Shown piece after piece: positions 32,541-41,678 of a stretch of DNA of 64,000 nt. Within the stretch, counting starts at the first letter, position 1, and the number at the start of each line of letters is the position of its first letter. A model generated the notes under the pieces. That model was not told the DNA's origin. It saw only the letters and a program-made list of their open reading frames with translations, and did no database searches. A program made the position numbers and the translations under genes. The DNA comes from Streptomyces sp. NBRC 110611 (GTDB lineage Bacteria > Actinomycetota > Actinomycetes > Streptomycetales > Streptomycetaceae). The stretch lies in the NCBI RefSeq assembly GCF_001590865.1, contig NZ_BBUY01000008.1:186001-250000 (forward strand), read 5' to 3'.

Positions 32541-33740
32541 ATGTCCCCCACCCACCACCAGATCGTCATCGTCGGCGGCGGCACCGCGGGCATCACCGTC
32601 GCCGCCCGTTTACGGCGGGCCGGCGTCCGGGACATCGCGCTGCTGGAGCCCTCCGAAACGCACTGGTACCAGCCGCTGTGGACACTGGTCGGAGGCGGCC
32701 AGGCCCCGCTACGGGCTTCCCTGCGCACCGAGGCGGAGGTCATACCGCCCGGCGTGCGCTGGCTGCGCGAGCGCGCCACCGCCGTCGACCCCACCGCCCG
32801 CACGGTCACCACCGCCTCCGGCCGGGTCCTCTCCTACGGGCGGCTGGTCCTCGCCCCCGGACTGCAACTCGACTGGGACGGCGTACCGGGCCTGGCCACC
32901 GCGCTCGGACACGGCGGTGTGAGCAGCAACTACCGGCCCGATCTCGCGCCGCTCACCTGGGATCTGATCCGGCGCATGCGCCGCGGCACAGCGGTCTTCA
33001 CCATGCCGTCCGGACCGGTGAAGTGCGGCGGCGCCCCGCAGAAGATCGCCTATCTGGCGGCCGACCACTGGCGCAAGCGCGGTGTCCTGGACGCGATCCG
33101 CATCATCCTGGTGATCCCGGAACCGACACTGTTCAAGGTGCCGGTGTTCGCCCGGACGCTGGAGGAGGCGGCCCGGCGCTACGGCATCGAGGTGCGGCTC
33201 AGCTCCGAGATGACCAGCCTGGACGGCGCGGCCCGCGAGGCGGTGATCACCGATCACGCGACGGGTACGGCCGAGACGGTCCGGTACGACCTGCTGCACG
33301 CCGTACCGCCGCAGCGCGCTCCCGAGTGGCTGGCCAACGGCCCGCTCGCCGACCCCGGCTCCCCCCACGGGTACGTCCGGACGGACCGCCGGACCCTCCA
33401 GCACCCCGACCACCCCGAGGTGTTCGTCCTCGGCGACGTGGCCAGCCTCCCCACCTCCAAGACCGGCGCCGCCATCCGCAAACAGGCCCCGGTCGTGGTC
33501 GGCAACCTCCTCGCCGGGCTGCGCGGCCGCCCCGCCACCGCCCACTACGACGGCTACACCTCCTGCCCCTTGGTCACCGCCCGCCACAAAATGCTCCTCG
33601 CCGAATTCGACTACGACCTCCGGCCCACTCCCTCCATCCCCTTCATCGACACCACCCGCGAACGCACCGATATGTGGTTCCTCAAGCGCTACGGCCTGCC
33701 GCAGCTCTACTTCAAGGGGATGCTCAAGGGACTGGCCTGA
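32541..33740 (+). CDS. Sulfide:quinone oxidoreductase-like flavoprotein
   Basis: 399 residues. FAD-binding motif IVIVGGGTAGITVAARLRRA at the N-terminus, the second GD motif VFVLGDVASLPTSKTGAAIR (about residue 295), and SQR-type cysteines in GPVKCGGAPQK (about residue 160) and YTSCPLVT (about 338). The C-terminus (MWFLKRYGLPQLYFKGMLKG) is a membrane-associating amphipathic segment. It oxidises sulfide to persulfide or polysulfide and passes electrons to menaquinone. AGGAGG precedes ATG 32541. Third gene of the GntR-TauE-SQR transcription unit. Confidence 0.93.
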   Translation: MSPTHHQIVIVGGGTAGITVAARLRRAGVRDIALLEPSETHWYQPLWTLVGGGQAPLRASLRTEAEVIPPGVRWLRERATAVDPTARTVTTASGRVLSYGRLVLAPGLQLDWDGVPGLATALGHGGVSSNYRPDLAPLTWDLIRRMRRGTAVFTMPSGPVKCGGAPQKIAYLAADHWRKRGVLDAIRIILVIPEPTLFKVPVFARTLEEAARRYGIEVRLSSEMTSLDGAAREAVITDHATGTAETVRYDLLHAVPPQRAPEWLANGPLADPGSPHGYVRTDRRTLQHPDHPEVFVLGDVASLPTSKTGAAIRKQAPVVVGNLLAGLRGRPATAHYDGYTSCPLVTARHKMLLAEFDYDLRPTPSIPFIDTTRERTDMWFLKRYGLPQLYFKGMLKGLA

Positions 33741-33743
33741 TGT

Positions 33744-34853
33744 CTACGCGTCGGCCAGGCGGACGTCCGCCACCACGCACGTCACGTTGTCCGGCGCGCC
33801 CGCCTCGTACGCCAGCGCGATGAGGTTCTCCACGGCCTGGTCAGGGGTGGCGGCAGTGGTCAGTACGTCCTGGAGGGTCTCCGGTGGGACGACGCCCGTC
33901 AGGCCGTCGGTGCACAGGAGGTAGCGCTCTCCGGGGCGGGCCTGGAGGAGCTGGAGGTCCGGGGTGAAGTCGGTCGTGCCGTCGAGGGCACGCAGGAGCA
34001 GGGCGCGCTGGGGGTGGGTGGGGGCCTCCTCGGGGGTGAGCCGGCCCTCGTCGATGAGGGACTGGACGAGGCTGTGGTCGTGGGTGATGCGGAAGAGGCC
34101 GGAATCGCGGAGGACGTAGGCGCGGGAGTCGCCGATGTGCAGGAGCGCGAGACGGGATCCGGCGCGGAGGAGGGCGGTGAGGGTGCTGCCCGTGGTCATC
34201 TCGTCGGCCGAAGGGGCCACGGGTGCCGAGGAGGCGGAGTGGTGGGCCCGCCGGGCCGCCTCCTCCAGGGCCAGGAGGGGGTCGGCGGAGGTGAGGGCCG
34301 CCTCCTCCAGGGGCGTGAGTGCGTCGATGGCGGCGGCCGCGGCCAGGGCGCCGCCGGGGCCGTAACCGTCGGCGACGGCCAGCAGCCGGCGGCCCGCGTG
34401 GGCGGCGTCCTGGTTGGCCGGACGGACCAGGCCCCGGTCGGTCCGGGCCGCGTAGTGCAGGGTCAAGGGGGCGGGTGTGGCGGTCATGGCGTTCTCCTCG
34501 TCCTTTCGCTGAAGCTGGTCGACGAGGAAGGCGGCCAGGTCGCGGCGGGCGGCCGTGTCGGCCTCCACCTGCGCCCAGTACGCGGCGACCGCCTCGGCCG
34601 CCGCGAACGGCGTCAGCTCGCACACCTCACGGATGCGGGCGAGCGGCATACCGAGCCGGCGCAGCCAGGCGACCAGCCGGGCTCGCTCCAGCTGAGCCGG
34701 CGCGTAGTGGCGGTAGCCGTTGACCGGGTCGACATGGGCCGGCGGCAGCAGACCGAGTTCGTCGTAGAGGCGCAGGGCCTTCGGCGAGAGCCGGGAGGCA
34801 CGTGCGAACGCCCCGATGGTGAGGAGCTCCGCTGCTTCGGCCCTCCGCCTCAT
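33744..34853 (-). CDS. MerR - PP2C phosphatase fusion protein
   Basis: 369 residues. A MerR winged helix (about 8-80: LLTIGAFARASRLSPKALRL, GYRHYAPAQLERARLVAWL) with its coiled coil is joined to a PPM/PP2C Ser/Thr phosphatase domain (about 130-369). Metal and phosphate motifs are present: RPANQDAAHAGRRLLAVADG, LALLHIGDSRAYVLRDSG, YLLCTDGLTG and APDNVTCVV, so the catalytic aspartates are retained, although the usual DGMGG reads DGYGPGG. It suggests a regulator whose DNA-binding and dephosphorylation functions are linked. ATG 34853 begins the MerR fold; an upstream extension is Gly/Ser-rich. It ends 3 bp from the convergent SQR stop. Confidence 0.9.
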   Translation of the reverse strand: MRRRAEAAELLTIGAFARASRLSPKALRLYDELGLLPPAHVDPVNGYRHYAPAQLERARLVAWLRRLGMPLARIREVCELTPFAAAEAVAAYWAQVEADTAARRDLAAFLVDQLQRKDEENAMTATPAPLTLHYAARTDRGLVRPANQDAAHAGRRLLAVADGYGPGGALAAAAAIDALTPLEEAALTSADPLLALEEAARRAHHSASSAPVAPSADEMTTGSTLTALLRAGSRLALLHIGDSRAYVLRDSGLFRITHDHSLVQSLIDEGRLTPEEAPTHPQRALLLRALDGTTDFTPDLQLLQARPGERYLLCTDGLTGVVPPETLQDVLTTAATPDQAVENLIALAYEAGAPDNVTCVVADVRLADA

Positions 34854-35017
34854 GTCCCCGCCCCCGCTCTTTCCGCCCGTTCCGCTGTTGCCGCTCTTGC
34901 CGCTCGTTCCACCGTCTTCCTCGTGCCGGGCGTCAGGACCGCCCGGCACGACCGATCGTGGGGCTTCCCCCAAGGACAAGGTCAACGGGGAACGGGGAAC
35001 GGGGAACGGTCACAAGG

Positions 35018-36421
35018 TCAGCGGGAACGGTCAGGGCCGGCCAGCTGGTTGAGGGCCGCTGCCGTCAGGGCCTCCACCCCCATGGTCAGGGTCGGCCGGA
35101 CCACCGGCACGAACTGCGGGGAGTGGTTGGAGGGGATGTCCTGGGCCAGGCGGCCGGCGGCCAGCGCGGTATGGAAGGCGTCGGGGTCCCAGCCGCCCAG
35201 CCACCAGTAGTAGAGGGGCGCTCCGGCGGCGGTCGCCAGGAGGCCGGCGTCCTCGCTGCCGGTGGCCGGCTCGTACGCGAACAGGCGCGGTTCGCCGAAG
35301 AACCGGGTGAACTCCGCGTTGACCTGCCGCAGGGTGTCATCGTCGTTGACGGTGACGGGGAAGGAGTCGAGGACGTCCGTCTCGGGGGCACGGTCGGCGC
35401 CGGAGGCGGTGGCCTCGGCGCGGGCGATGCGGTCGATCGCGGCGAGTACGGCGGTGCGGACGGTCTCGTCGAAGGTACGGATGCTCAGCCGTACGACGGC
35501 CCGGTCGGGGATGACATTGGCGCTGTCCCCGGCGTGGAAGGAGCCGACGGTGACCACCACCCGGTCCTTGGGTGCGACCTCGCGGGCCACGACGGACTGC
35601 ACCCGCTGCACGAAGGACGCCGCCATGAGGATCGGGTCGACGGTGGTCTCGGGGCGCGAGCCATGGCCGCCGCTGCCGTGGAAGGTGATCTTCAGGCTGT
35701 CGGCGGCCGCCATGCAGGCGCGCGGGCAGTACGCGATCAGCCCGGCGCCGAACGGGGCGACGTGCTGGGCCAGCACCACATCGGGCGTGGGGACCAGGTC
35801 CTTGCTGTAGAGGCCGGCGTCGAGCATGGCGCGGGCTCCGCTGCCGGCCTCCTCGGCGGGCTGGAAGAGGGCGATCAGCGTGCCGGACCAGCGGTCGCGC
35901 GCGGCGGCGAGCAGCTCGGCGGCGCCCAGCAGGCAGGTGACGTGGACGTCGTGGCCGCAGGCGTGCATCCGGCCGGGGACCGTGGAGGCGTAGTCCAGGC
36001 CGGATTCCTCGGTGACCGGTAGTGCGTCCATGTCGGCGCGCAGCAGGACCGTCGGGCCCGGGCCGTTGCGGAGTACGCCGACGACGCCGGTGCGGGCGAT
36101 GCCGGTGGTGACCTCGTATCCGTACTCGGTCAGCCGGCGGGCGGCCTCGGCGGCGGTACGGGTCTCCTGGAAGCCGAGTTCGGGGTGGCGGTGCAGGTCC
36201 TTGTAGAGGGCCACGAGGTCGTCGAGGCGGCGGTCGTCGAGCGGGGCGAGGACGGTGGCGACGTCCGCCGAAACGTCTCCGTCCGGCGTGCCCGCCGTGC
36301 CCGCCGCGCCTCCGGTACGTGTCGAGCCTGCCGCGCCCGCCGTACCTGCCGCGCCTACCGCGTCTGCCGTCGTGCCTGCCGAGTCGGCCTTCCCGTTCTT
36401 GTCACTGTCACTGTCGCTCAT
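35018..36421 (-). CDS. M20 family amidohydrolase / carboxypeptidase
   Basis: About 467 residues. Family M20D features: LHRHPELGFQETRTAAEAAR, metal ligands in MHACGHDVHVT and FQPAEEAGSGARAML, the dimerisation lid with FHGSGGHGSRPETTVDPI, and the final LGGWDPDAFHTA with NHSPQFVP. Enzymes of this type remove acyl groups from amino acids (hippurate, indole-acetyl-amino acid) or cleave aminobenzoyl-glutamate. The N-terminus is an Ala/Gly/Thr low-complexity tail (about 45 residues) generated by repeats. ATG 36421 is chosen over ATG 36454; neither has a clear ribosome site. Confidence 0.9.
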   Translation of the reverse strand: MSDSDSDKNGKADSAGTTADAVGAAGTAGAAGSTRTGGAAGTAGTPDGDVSADVATVLAPLDDRRLDDLVALYKDLHRHPELGFQETRTAAEAARRLTEYGYEVTTGIARTGVVGVLRNGPGPTVLLRADMDALPVTEESGLDYASTVPGRMHACGHDVHVTCLLGAAELLAAARDRWSGTLIALFQPAEEAGSGARAMLDAGLYSKDLVPTPDVVLAQHVAPFGAGLIAYCPRACMAAADSLKITFHGSGGHGSRPETTVDPILMAASFVQRVQSVVAREVAPKDRVVVTVGSFHAGDSANVIPDRAVVRLSIRTFDETVRTAVLAAIDRIARAEATASGADRAPETDVLDSFPVTVNDDDTLRQVNAEFTRFFGEPRLFAYEPATGSEDAGLLATAAGAPLYYWWLGGWDPDAFHTALAAGRLAQDIPSNHSPQFVPVVRPTLTMGVEALTAAALNQLAGPDRSR

Positions 36422-36700
36422 CTGCGCATTCGACCATGAAGCACCCGTCGGCATCGAACGCCCCGGCCCCTATTGGCCACTCTGTTCGCCACTGTGTTGG
36501 CCACCCCCGCCGGCCCCCCTGCGGGAGACCGGCGCCACCTGGGCGCGCCGGAGCCGCTCTCTCCGTAACGCCCGTCCCGCTGGCCGGACTTGTCGGTTGC
36601 CCTCCTCAATCATCGTGACACCGGAGCCCGCGGCTGCAACCGTGGATCACCCGCCTGCGACCGGGAGCAGCAGGCCCAAGTACACGACCGGAGGCTGACG

Positions 36701-37732
36701 TTGGCCACCTCACCCCACCGTCCGACCGGCGATCCCCAGGACATCACGGCGCACCTGGTGGACCAGGCGCTGGGGCATGTCTTCGCCGCCGCCTTGCGCA
36801 CCGCCGCCCATTACCGCATCGCCGACCACCTCTCCGAGGGCCCGCGCACCGTCGAGCAGCTGGCCATCGCCACCGATACCCACGCCCCGCAGCTACGCCG
36901 TGTGCTGCGCTACCTCGCCACCCGCGGCATCTTCCGGGAGGACACCACCGGCGCCTACCAGCTGACACCGGCCGCCCAGCCGCTCCGTACCGATGTTCCC
37001 GATTCGCTGCACTCCGCCGTGCTGATGATGACCGACGAGCTGTTCCTGCGGACCTCGGCCGCCATGCCCGAGGCCGTACGGCACGACGGGGCGTCCTTCG
37101 AGCGGATCTTCGGGGCGCCCCTCTTCGAGCACCTGCTGACGGACCCGGCCGCCCGGCGGCTCTTCGACGACGGGATGGCGTCGCTGTCCGCGCCGGCGGA
37201 CGAGGCGGTGGCGACCGTGTACCCGTTCCCCGAGACCGGCACGGTCGTGGACGTCGGCGGCGGCCGCGGCGGGCTGCTGCGCGCCGCCCTGCGCCGCCAC
37301 CCGCAGCTGACCGGGGTGCTCTTCGACCAGGCGCCGCCGCTGGCCCATCACCTCCTGGACGGCGACGAGCTGAAGGGCCGCTGGCGCGCCCAGGAGGGCG
37401 ACTTCTTCACGTCCGTACCGGAGGGCGGCGATGTCTACGTCCTCAAGCACGTCCTGCACGACTGGCCGGATGACGCCTGCCGGCGCATTCTGCGGACCTG
37501 CCGGGCGGCGATGGCGGCCGGCAGACGGCTGCTGGTCATCGAATCGGTACTGCCTCCGGGGAACGCCCCGCACTTCGGCAAGACCATGGACGTGGCGATG
37601 ATGGCGGTGGTGGACGGGCGGGAGCGCACCGCGGACGAGTTCGCGACGCTGCTGTCGGCGGGCGGGTTCCGGCTGACGCGGGTGCTGCCGACCGCCGCCT
37701 GTCCCTCCATCGTCGAGGCCGTCGCCGAGTAG
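36701..37732 (+). CDS. SAM-dependent O-methyltransferase (family 2)
   Basis: 343 residues. A winged-helix dimerisation domain (about 15-95) is followed by a Rossmann methyltransferase with the SAM motif GTVVDVGGGRGGLLRAALRR (about residue 178), VLKHVLHDWPDDACRRIL carrying the catalytic His-Asp pair of plant-COMT-like enzymes, and LLVIESVLPPGN. It probably methylates a hydroxyl of an aromatic or polyketide metabolite. TTG 36701 is chosen because CGGAGG lies 6-7 bases before it. No other biosynthetic genes are close, so it may act alone on a xenobiotic. Confidence 0.9.
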   Translation: MATSPHRPTGDPQDITAHLVDQALGHVFAAALRTAAHYRIADHLSEGPRTVEQLAIATDTHAPQLRRVLRYLATRGIFREDTTGAYQLTPAAQPLRTDVPDSLHSAVLMMTDELFLRTSAAMPEAVRHDGASFERIFGAPLFEHLLTDPAARRLFDDGMASLSAPADEAVATVYPFPETGTVVDVGGGRGGLLRAALRRHPQLTGVLFDQAPPLAHHLLDGDELKGRWRAQEGDFFTSVPEGGDVYVLKHVLHDWPDDACRRILRTCRAAMAAGRRLLVIESVLPPGNAPHFGKTMDVAMMAVVDGRERTADEFATLLSAGGFRLTRVLPTAACPSIVEAVAE

Positions 37733-37966
37733 CCACCGACCTCCGACCACCAGTCGCCGAATAACTACCGGCCACCGACCTCGACCACCAACCGGCCACC
37801 GGCTGGCCACCCCGACGGACCACACCCCACGGCCACCCGGTCGGCGGGCGGCCCGACACGACACGCCGCACCCGGCTCCCCTCATGCGCGGCACCACCGG
37901 CCCGCGCTCTACTGAGCTCTACTGGTCCGGCCGCCCAGGCCGCCCCGGCCGACGAGAGGAGCCGCC

Positions 37967-39124
37967 GTGCCGGTCCTCATGCAGGCCCGCCGACGCGACG
38001 AGCAGCACCGCGCCGCCACCCCGCTGGAGCTCTTCTTCGACCTGTGCTTCGTCGTGGCGGTCGCCCAGGCCGGCCGCCAGCTGGCACACGCGCTGGCCGA
38101 GGGCCACTGGGGGCACGGCATCCCCGGCTACCTGATGGTTTTTTTCGCCGTGTGGTGGGCCTGGATGAACTTCAGTTGGTTCGCGTCGGCGTACGACACC
38201 GATGACTGGCTCTACCGGGTGGTGACGCTGGTCCAGATCGCCGGGGTGCTGATCCTGGCCGCCGGCGTGCCGCGGGCGTTCGAGCACAGCGACTTCGGCG
38301 TCGTCTGGTTCGGCTATCTGGTGATGCGGCTGGCGCTGGTCTCCCAGTGGCTGAGGGCCGCCCACGGCAGCCGGGGGGCCGAGCGGCGCACCGCGCTGCG
38401 TTACGCCTTGGGAGTGACGGTGTGCCAGGCCGGCTGGCTGGGTCTGCTGCTCCTGCCCGAGACCGTGCTGACCTGGGTGTTCCTGGTGGTGGGGGTGGCG
38501 GAGCTGTCCGTTCCGGCGCTGGCCGAACGGCAGCGCCAGACGGCGTGGCATCCACATCACATCGCCGAGCGCTACGGCCTGTTCACCATCATCGTGCTCG
38601 GCGAGACGATCGCGGCGGCCACCGTGGCGGTGCAGTCGGCGCTGGACGACAACGACGAGCTGGGCACCCTGCTGCCGATCGCGGCCGGCGGGCTGCTGCT
38701 GGTGTTCGCCGCGTACTGGATCTACTTCGCGGTGCCGATCCACCTCCACCTGCGCTCGAACCGTCAGGCGTTCCTGTGGGGCTACGGCCACTACCTGGTG
38801 TTCGGCTCGGCGGCCGCGATCGGCGCGGGTATCGAGATCGCCGTGGAGCAGGCGTCCGGCAAGGCACATCTGACGGTGTACGAGGCGGCGGCCTGCGTGA
38901 CCGTGCCGGGTGCGCTGTTCATGTTCACGGTGTGGCTGATCCACTCCCGGCACCGGAAGCGGGGGGCGGCCCAGCAGCTGGTGCTGCCGGTGTCGTCGGT
39001 GCTGATCCTGGCGTGCACCGCCGCCGGCCGGTGGGCGGTCCTCTCGGCCGGTCTGGTGGCGGCCGCCACGGTGGCGGCCGGCGTCACTCTCACGGCCCGT
39101 CAGGGCCCCGCGCCGGCGGAGTAA
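37967..39124 (+). CDS. Low temperature requirement protein A (LtrA) family
   Basis: 385 residues with about 10-12 membrane helices. The family opening TPLELFFDLCFVVAVAQAGR is near residue 18, and the second conserved stretch AERYGLFTIIVLGETIAAAT is near 200. The molecular function of LtrA proteins is not known. GTG 37967 follows GAGAGGAG. The 230-bp gap ahead of it holds loose CCACCGACC repeats after the methyltransferase stop. Confidence 0.93.
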   Translation: MPVLMQARRRDEQHRAATPLELFFDLCFVVAVAQAGRQLAHALAEGHWGHGIPGYLMVFFAVWWAWMNFSWFASAYDTDDWLYRVVTLVQIAGVLILAAGVPRAFEHSDFGVVWFGYLVMRLALVSQWLRAAHGSRGAERRTALRYALGVTVCQAGWLGLLLLPETVLTWVFLVVGVAELSVPALAERQRQTAWHPHHIAERYGLFTIIVLGETIAAATVAVQSALDDNDELGTLLPIAAGGLLLVFAAYWIYFAVPIHLHLRSNRQAFLWGYGHYLVFGSAAAIGAGIEIAVEQASGKAHLTVYEAAACVTVPGALFMFTVWLIHSRHRKRGAAQQLVLPVSSVLILACTAAGRWAVLSAGLVAAATVAAGVTLTARQGPAPAE

Positions 39125-39638
39125 CGGACGGTGGAGGCCGCGCCTCCGCACGTCCCCCGGATCCCCCCCCCGCACGCCCCCGGACGTCCTCCACGCCTCC
39201 CCTCCGACGCCTGTGGCATACGGCCCACACCGTCCCCCACAGGCGTGTCGAACAGCCGTACTGCCACGGATGCCGCCCTGATCCCGGATCAGATTCAGCC
39301 ATCTTCCGCATCGGCCGAAAAAGGCCCGTCACCAGCACAGCCGCGCCCGGAGCCACTCCCCATTCCCCGCCAATTACCCACCAATGGACGCTGCTTATCC
39401 GAGCTTCGTGCTCCTGTTCCCCACGGTTCACCTTGGCCACCGGAGGCGCGCTGACGCAGACGCGGTAGGGTGCAGATTGCCCTTTTTATGACAGGGAACT
39501 CCCCTGCAAGGAACTCCCCTGCAAGAAGTTCCCGCGCCAGAGAGGTCCCTGGCAGGCACCAGAGATTTCCCTGGCAGGGGGTCTCCCCCGGGAAGCCCCT
39601 GAGGCCGACCACCGTCCGTACCTGAGGAGACGCCAGCC
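39125..39638 (+). other. Non-coding gap with 15-bp direct repeat
   Basis: About 510 bp between LtrA and the L,D-transpeptidase. It holds C-rich simple sequence (39150-39200), a TAGGGT -10-like box at 39466-39471, and two adjacent copies of GGAACTCCCCTGCAA (39495-39509 and 39510-39524) followed by a degenerate third. The transpeptidase promoter is likely here. No gene is convincing. Confidence 0.55.
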
Positions 39639-40463
39639 ATGGCCCGCCACGCTCAGTCCTCCCGCACGCGGACGAGACTGTCCCGGCGCAGCAAGGCCGT
39701 GGGAGGTCTCGCCCTCTCCACACTCGTCGGTACCGCCCTGTGGGCGTGGCCGGCGTCGGGTGACGATCACGAAAACCTGGCCGACGCCAAGAGCACCACG
39801 TCCCGGACCGCTTCCGGCCCGGACACGCCACGTGATCCCGCCGTCGCCGCGAAATCCGCCCCGAACGCCACACCGAACGGCACGATTCCCGGTCTGAGCG
39901 ACGCCACCCGCAAGCGGATACCGGCCAACGCCCGGCAGGTGCTCGTCGTCACCGGCCAGGACATGGACTCCTTCCAGTCCCGGGTCGTCCTGTACACCCG
40001 TAAGGACGGCTCGCACGCCTGGGAGGCCGGCCCCACCTGGTCGGCGCACAACGCCGCGCACGGCTGGACCGACGACCACCACTACGGCGACCTGCGCTCC
40101 CCCATCGGCGTCTACACCCTCACCGACGCCGGCGGCCGGCTGTCCGCCCCCGACGGCACCAAGCTCCCGTACGACCGCAACGACCGGTTCGTCGCGGACG
40201 GCACCGGCGTGGAGGGCGAGCCGCTGGCCGGCGCCTTCGACTACGTCATCGCCATCAACTACAACCGGGAAGAGGGCACCTCCCCCCTGGACCCGCAGCG
40301 CCCCCTGGGCGACGCCAAGGGCGGCGGGGTCTGGCTGCACGTCGACCACGACGGCCCCACGCAGGGCTGTGTGAGCCTCAAGCCCAAGGCCATGCGGGAG
40401 CTCCTGCGCACCCTCGACCCCAGCCTGCACCCGGTTGTCGTGATGGGACCGACCCATCACTGA
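39639..40463 (+). CDS. L,D-transpeptidase (YkuD), secreted
   Basis: 274 residues. A basic N-terminus and a signal segment (GGLALSTLVGTALWAWPASG) are followed by a disordered Thr/Ala linker, then a YkuD domain with VLVVTGQDMDSFQSRVVLYT and the catalytic motif WLHVDHDGPTQGCVSLKP (His and nucleophilic Cys about residue 245). It forms 3-3 cross-links in peptidoglycan or attaches proteins. The stop lies in the first unit of a 24-bp duplication at 40458. A second L,D-transpeptidase, of lipoprotein type, is at 45184. Confidence 0.9.
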   Translation: MARHAQSSRTRTRLSRRSKAVGGLALSTLVGTALWAWPASGDDHENLADAKSTTSRTASGPDTPRDPAVAAKSAPNATPNGTIPGLSDATRKRIPANARQVLVVTGQDMDSFQSRVVLYTRKDGSHAWEAGPTWSAHNAAHGWTDDHHYGDLRSPIGVYTLTDAGGRLSAPDGTKLPYDRNDRFVADGTGVEGEPLAGAFDYVIAINYNREEGTSPLDPQRPLGDAKGGGVWLHVDHDGPTQGCVSLKPKAMRELLRTLDPSLHPVVVMGPTHH

Positions 40464-40505
40464 CGGGCCGGCGCTCTCCACCACTGACGGGCCGGCGCTC
40501 CCCAC
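40458..40505 (+). repeat. 24-bp tandem duplication including the transpeptidase stop
   Basis: Two adjacent 24-bp copies beginning CACTGACGGGCCGGCGCTC (one mismatch). The first contains the transpeptidase TGA; the second repeats it and runs up to the region where the P1 peptidase must start. Confidence 0.93.
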
Positions 40506-40521
40506 GGGGCCCCGGGACGCG

Positions 40522-41613
40522 CTGACCGACGTCCCCGGCCTCCGGGTCGGCCATGCCCGGCGGACCGGCGACGGCGCGCTGACCGGCACCACCGTCGTGC
40601 TCGCCCCCGAGGGCGGCGCCGTCGCGGCCGTCGATATACGGGGCGGTGGCCCCGGCACCCGGGAGACCGACGCGCTGGACCCGCGCAACCTCGTCCCCCG
40701 CGTCGAAGCCGTGGTGCTGACCGGCGGCAGCGCGTTCGGCCTCGATGCCGCGTCCGGTGTCGTCGGCTGGCTGGAGGACCACGGGCGCGGCTTCCGGGTG
40801 GGGCCCGGCCCCGCGCAGGTCGTGCCCGTCGTCCCGGCCGCCGCCCTCTTCGACCTGGGCCGCGGGGGCGACTGGCGGGCCCGCCCGGACGCCGCGCTGG
40901 GCCGTGCCGCGGCCGAAGCGGCGGCGGCCACCGGCCCCGGCGCCCCGGTCGCCGAGGGCAACACGGGCGCCGGCACCGGAGCGGTGGCCGGCGGCATCAA
41001 GGGCGGTATCGGCACCGCGAGTACGGTCCTCCCCGACGGCACCACCGTCGCCGCTCTCGCGGCCGTCAACGCCGCGGGCTCGTTCGCCGACCCCCGTACC
41101 GGCGCCCTCTACGGCCGCTGGTTCGAAGGCCGCCCCGTCTCCCTCCCGCCCCCGGACGTCCACGCCGCGGCGGTACGCCGGCTCGCCGCGGCCAGGGAGG
41201 CCTCGCGGGCCCGCTCGGCCGCCACCGCGCACCCACCGCTCAACACCACCCTCGCGGTGGTCGCCACCGACGCCGCCCTCACCCGCGCCCAGGCCCGCAA
41301 GCTCGCCGGCACCGCCCACGACGGCCTGGCCCGCGCCATACGGCCGGTCCATCTCCTCTCCGACGGCGACACGGTCTTCGCCCTGTCCACCGCCACCCGC
41401 CCGCTCGCCTCCGGCGCGTCCGGACCCTCCGAAGAGGCTCTCGCCGAGCCCGTATTCGGGGTGCACGCGGAGGCCGCCGCCCTGAACGGCATCCTGGCCG
41501 CCGGTGCCGACACCCTGACCCGCGCCGTGGTACGGGCCGCCCTGGCGGCGGAGACGGTGGACGGACCGGGCGGCGTCTTTCCGTCCTACCGGGAGCTGTA
41601 CGGCGAGTCGTAG
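40522..41613 (+). CDS. P1 (DmpA/S58) family peptidase
   Basis: About 363 residues. Conserved P1-family parts: LTDVPGLRVGHARRTGDGAL at the N-terminus, EAVVLTGGSAFGLDAASGVV, EGNTGAGTGAVAGGIKGG, and NTTLAVVATDAAL (about residue 240), where the Thr is the likely self-processing nucleophile; the precursor cleaves itself before this residue. The family are aminopeptidases and amidases acting on small peptides. The conserved start lies upstream of the first GTG (40597), and no ATG/GTG/TTG is available back to the preceding stop; CTG 40522 is my choice, with a weak GGGAC ahead. The true start remains unsettled. Confidence 0.83.
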   Translation: MTDVPGLRVGHARRTGDGALTGTTVVLAPEGGAVAAVDIRGGGPGTRETDALDPRNLVPRVEAVVLTGGSAFGLDAASGVVGWLEDHGRGFRVGPGPAQVVPVVPAAALFDLGRGGDWRARPDAALGRAAAEAAAATGPGAPVAEGNTGAGTGAVAGGIKGGIGTASTVLPDGTTVAALAAVNAAGSFADPRTGALYGRWFEGRPVSLPPPDVHAAAVRRLAAAREASRARSAATAHPPLNTTLAVVATDAALTRAQARKLAGTAHDGLARAIRPVHLLSDGDTVFALSTATRPLASGASGPSEEALAEPVFGVHAEAAALNGILAAGADTLTRAVVRAALAAETVDGPGGVFPSYRELYGES

Positions 41614-41678
41614 GGCGCTTCCGACGGACCTCCTGACGGATCTCCGTGCCCCGACGCCACGGGGCCTGACGGCCGCCC

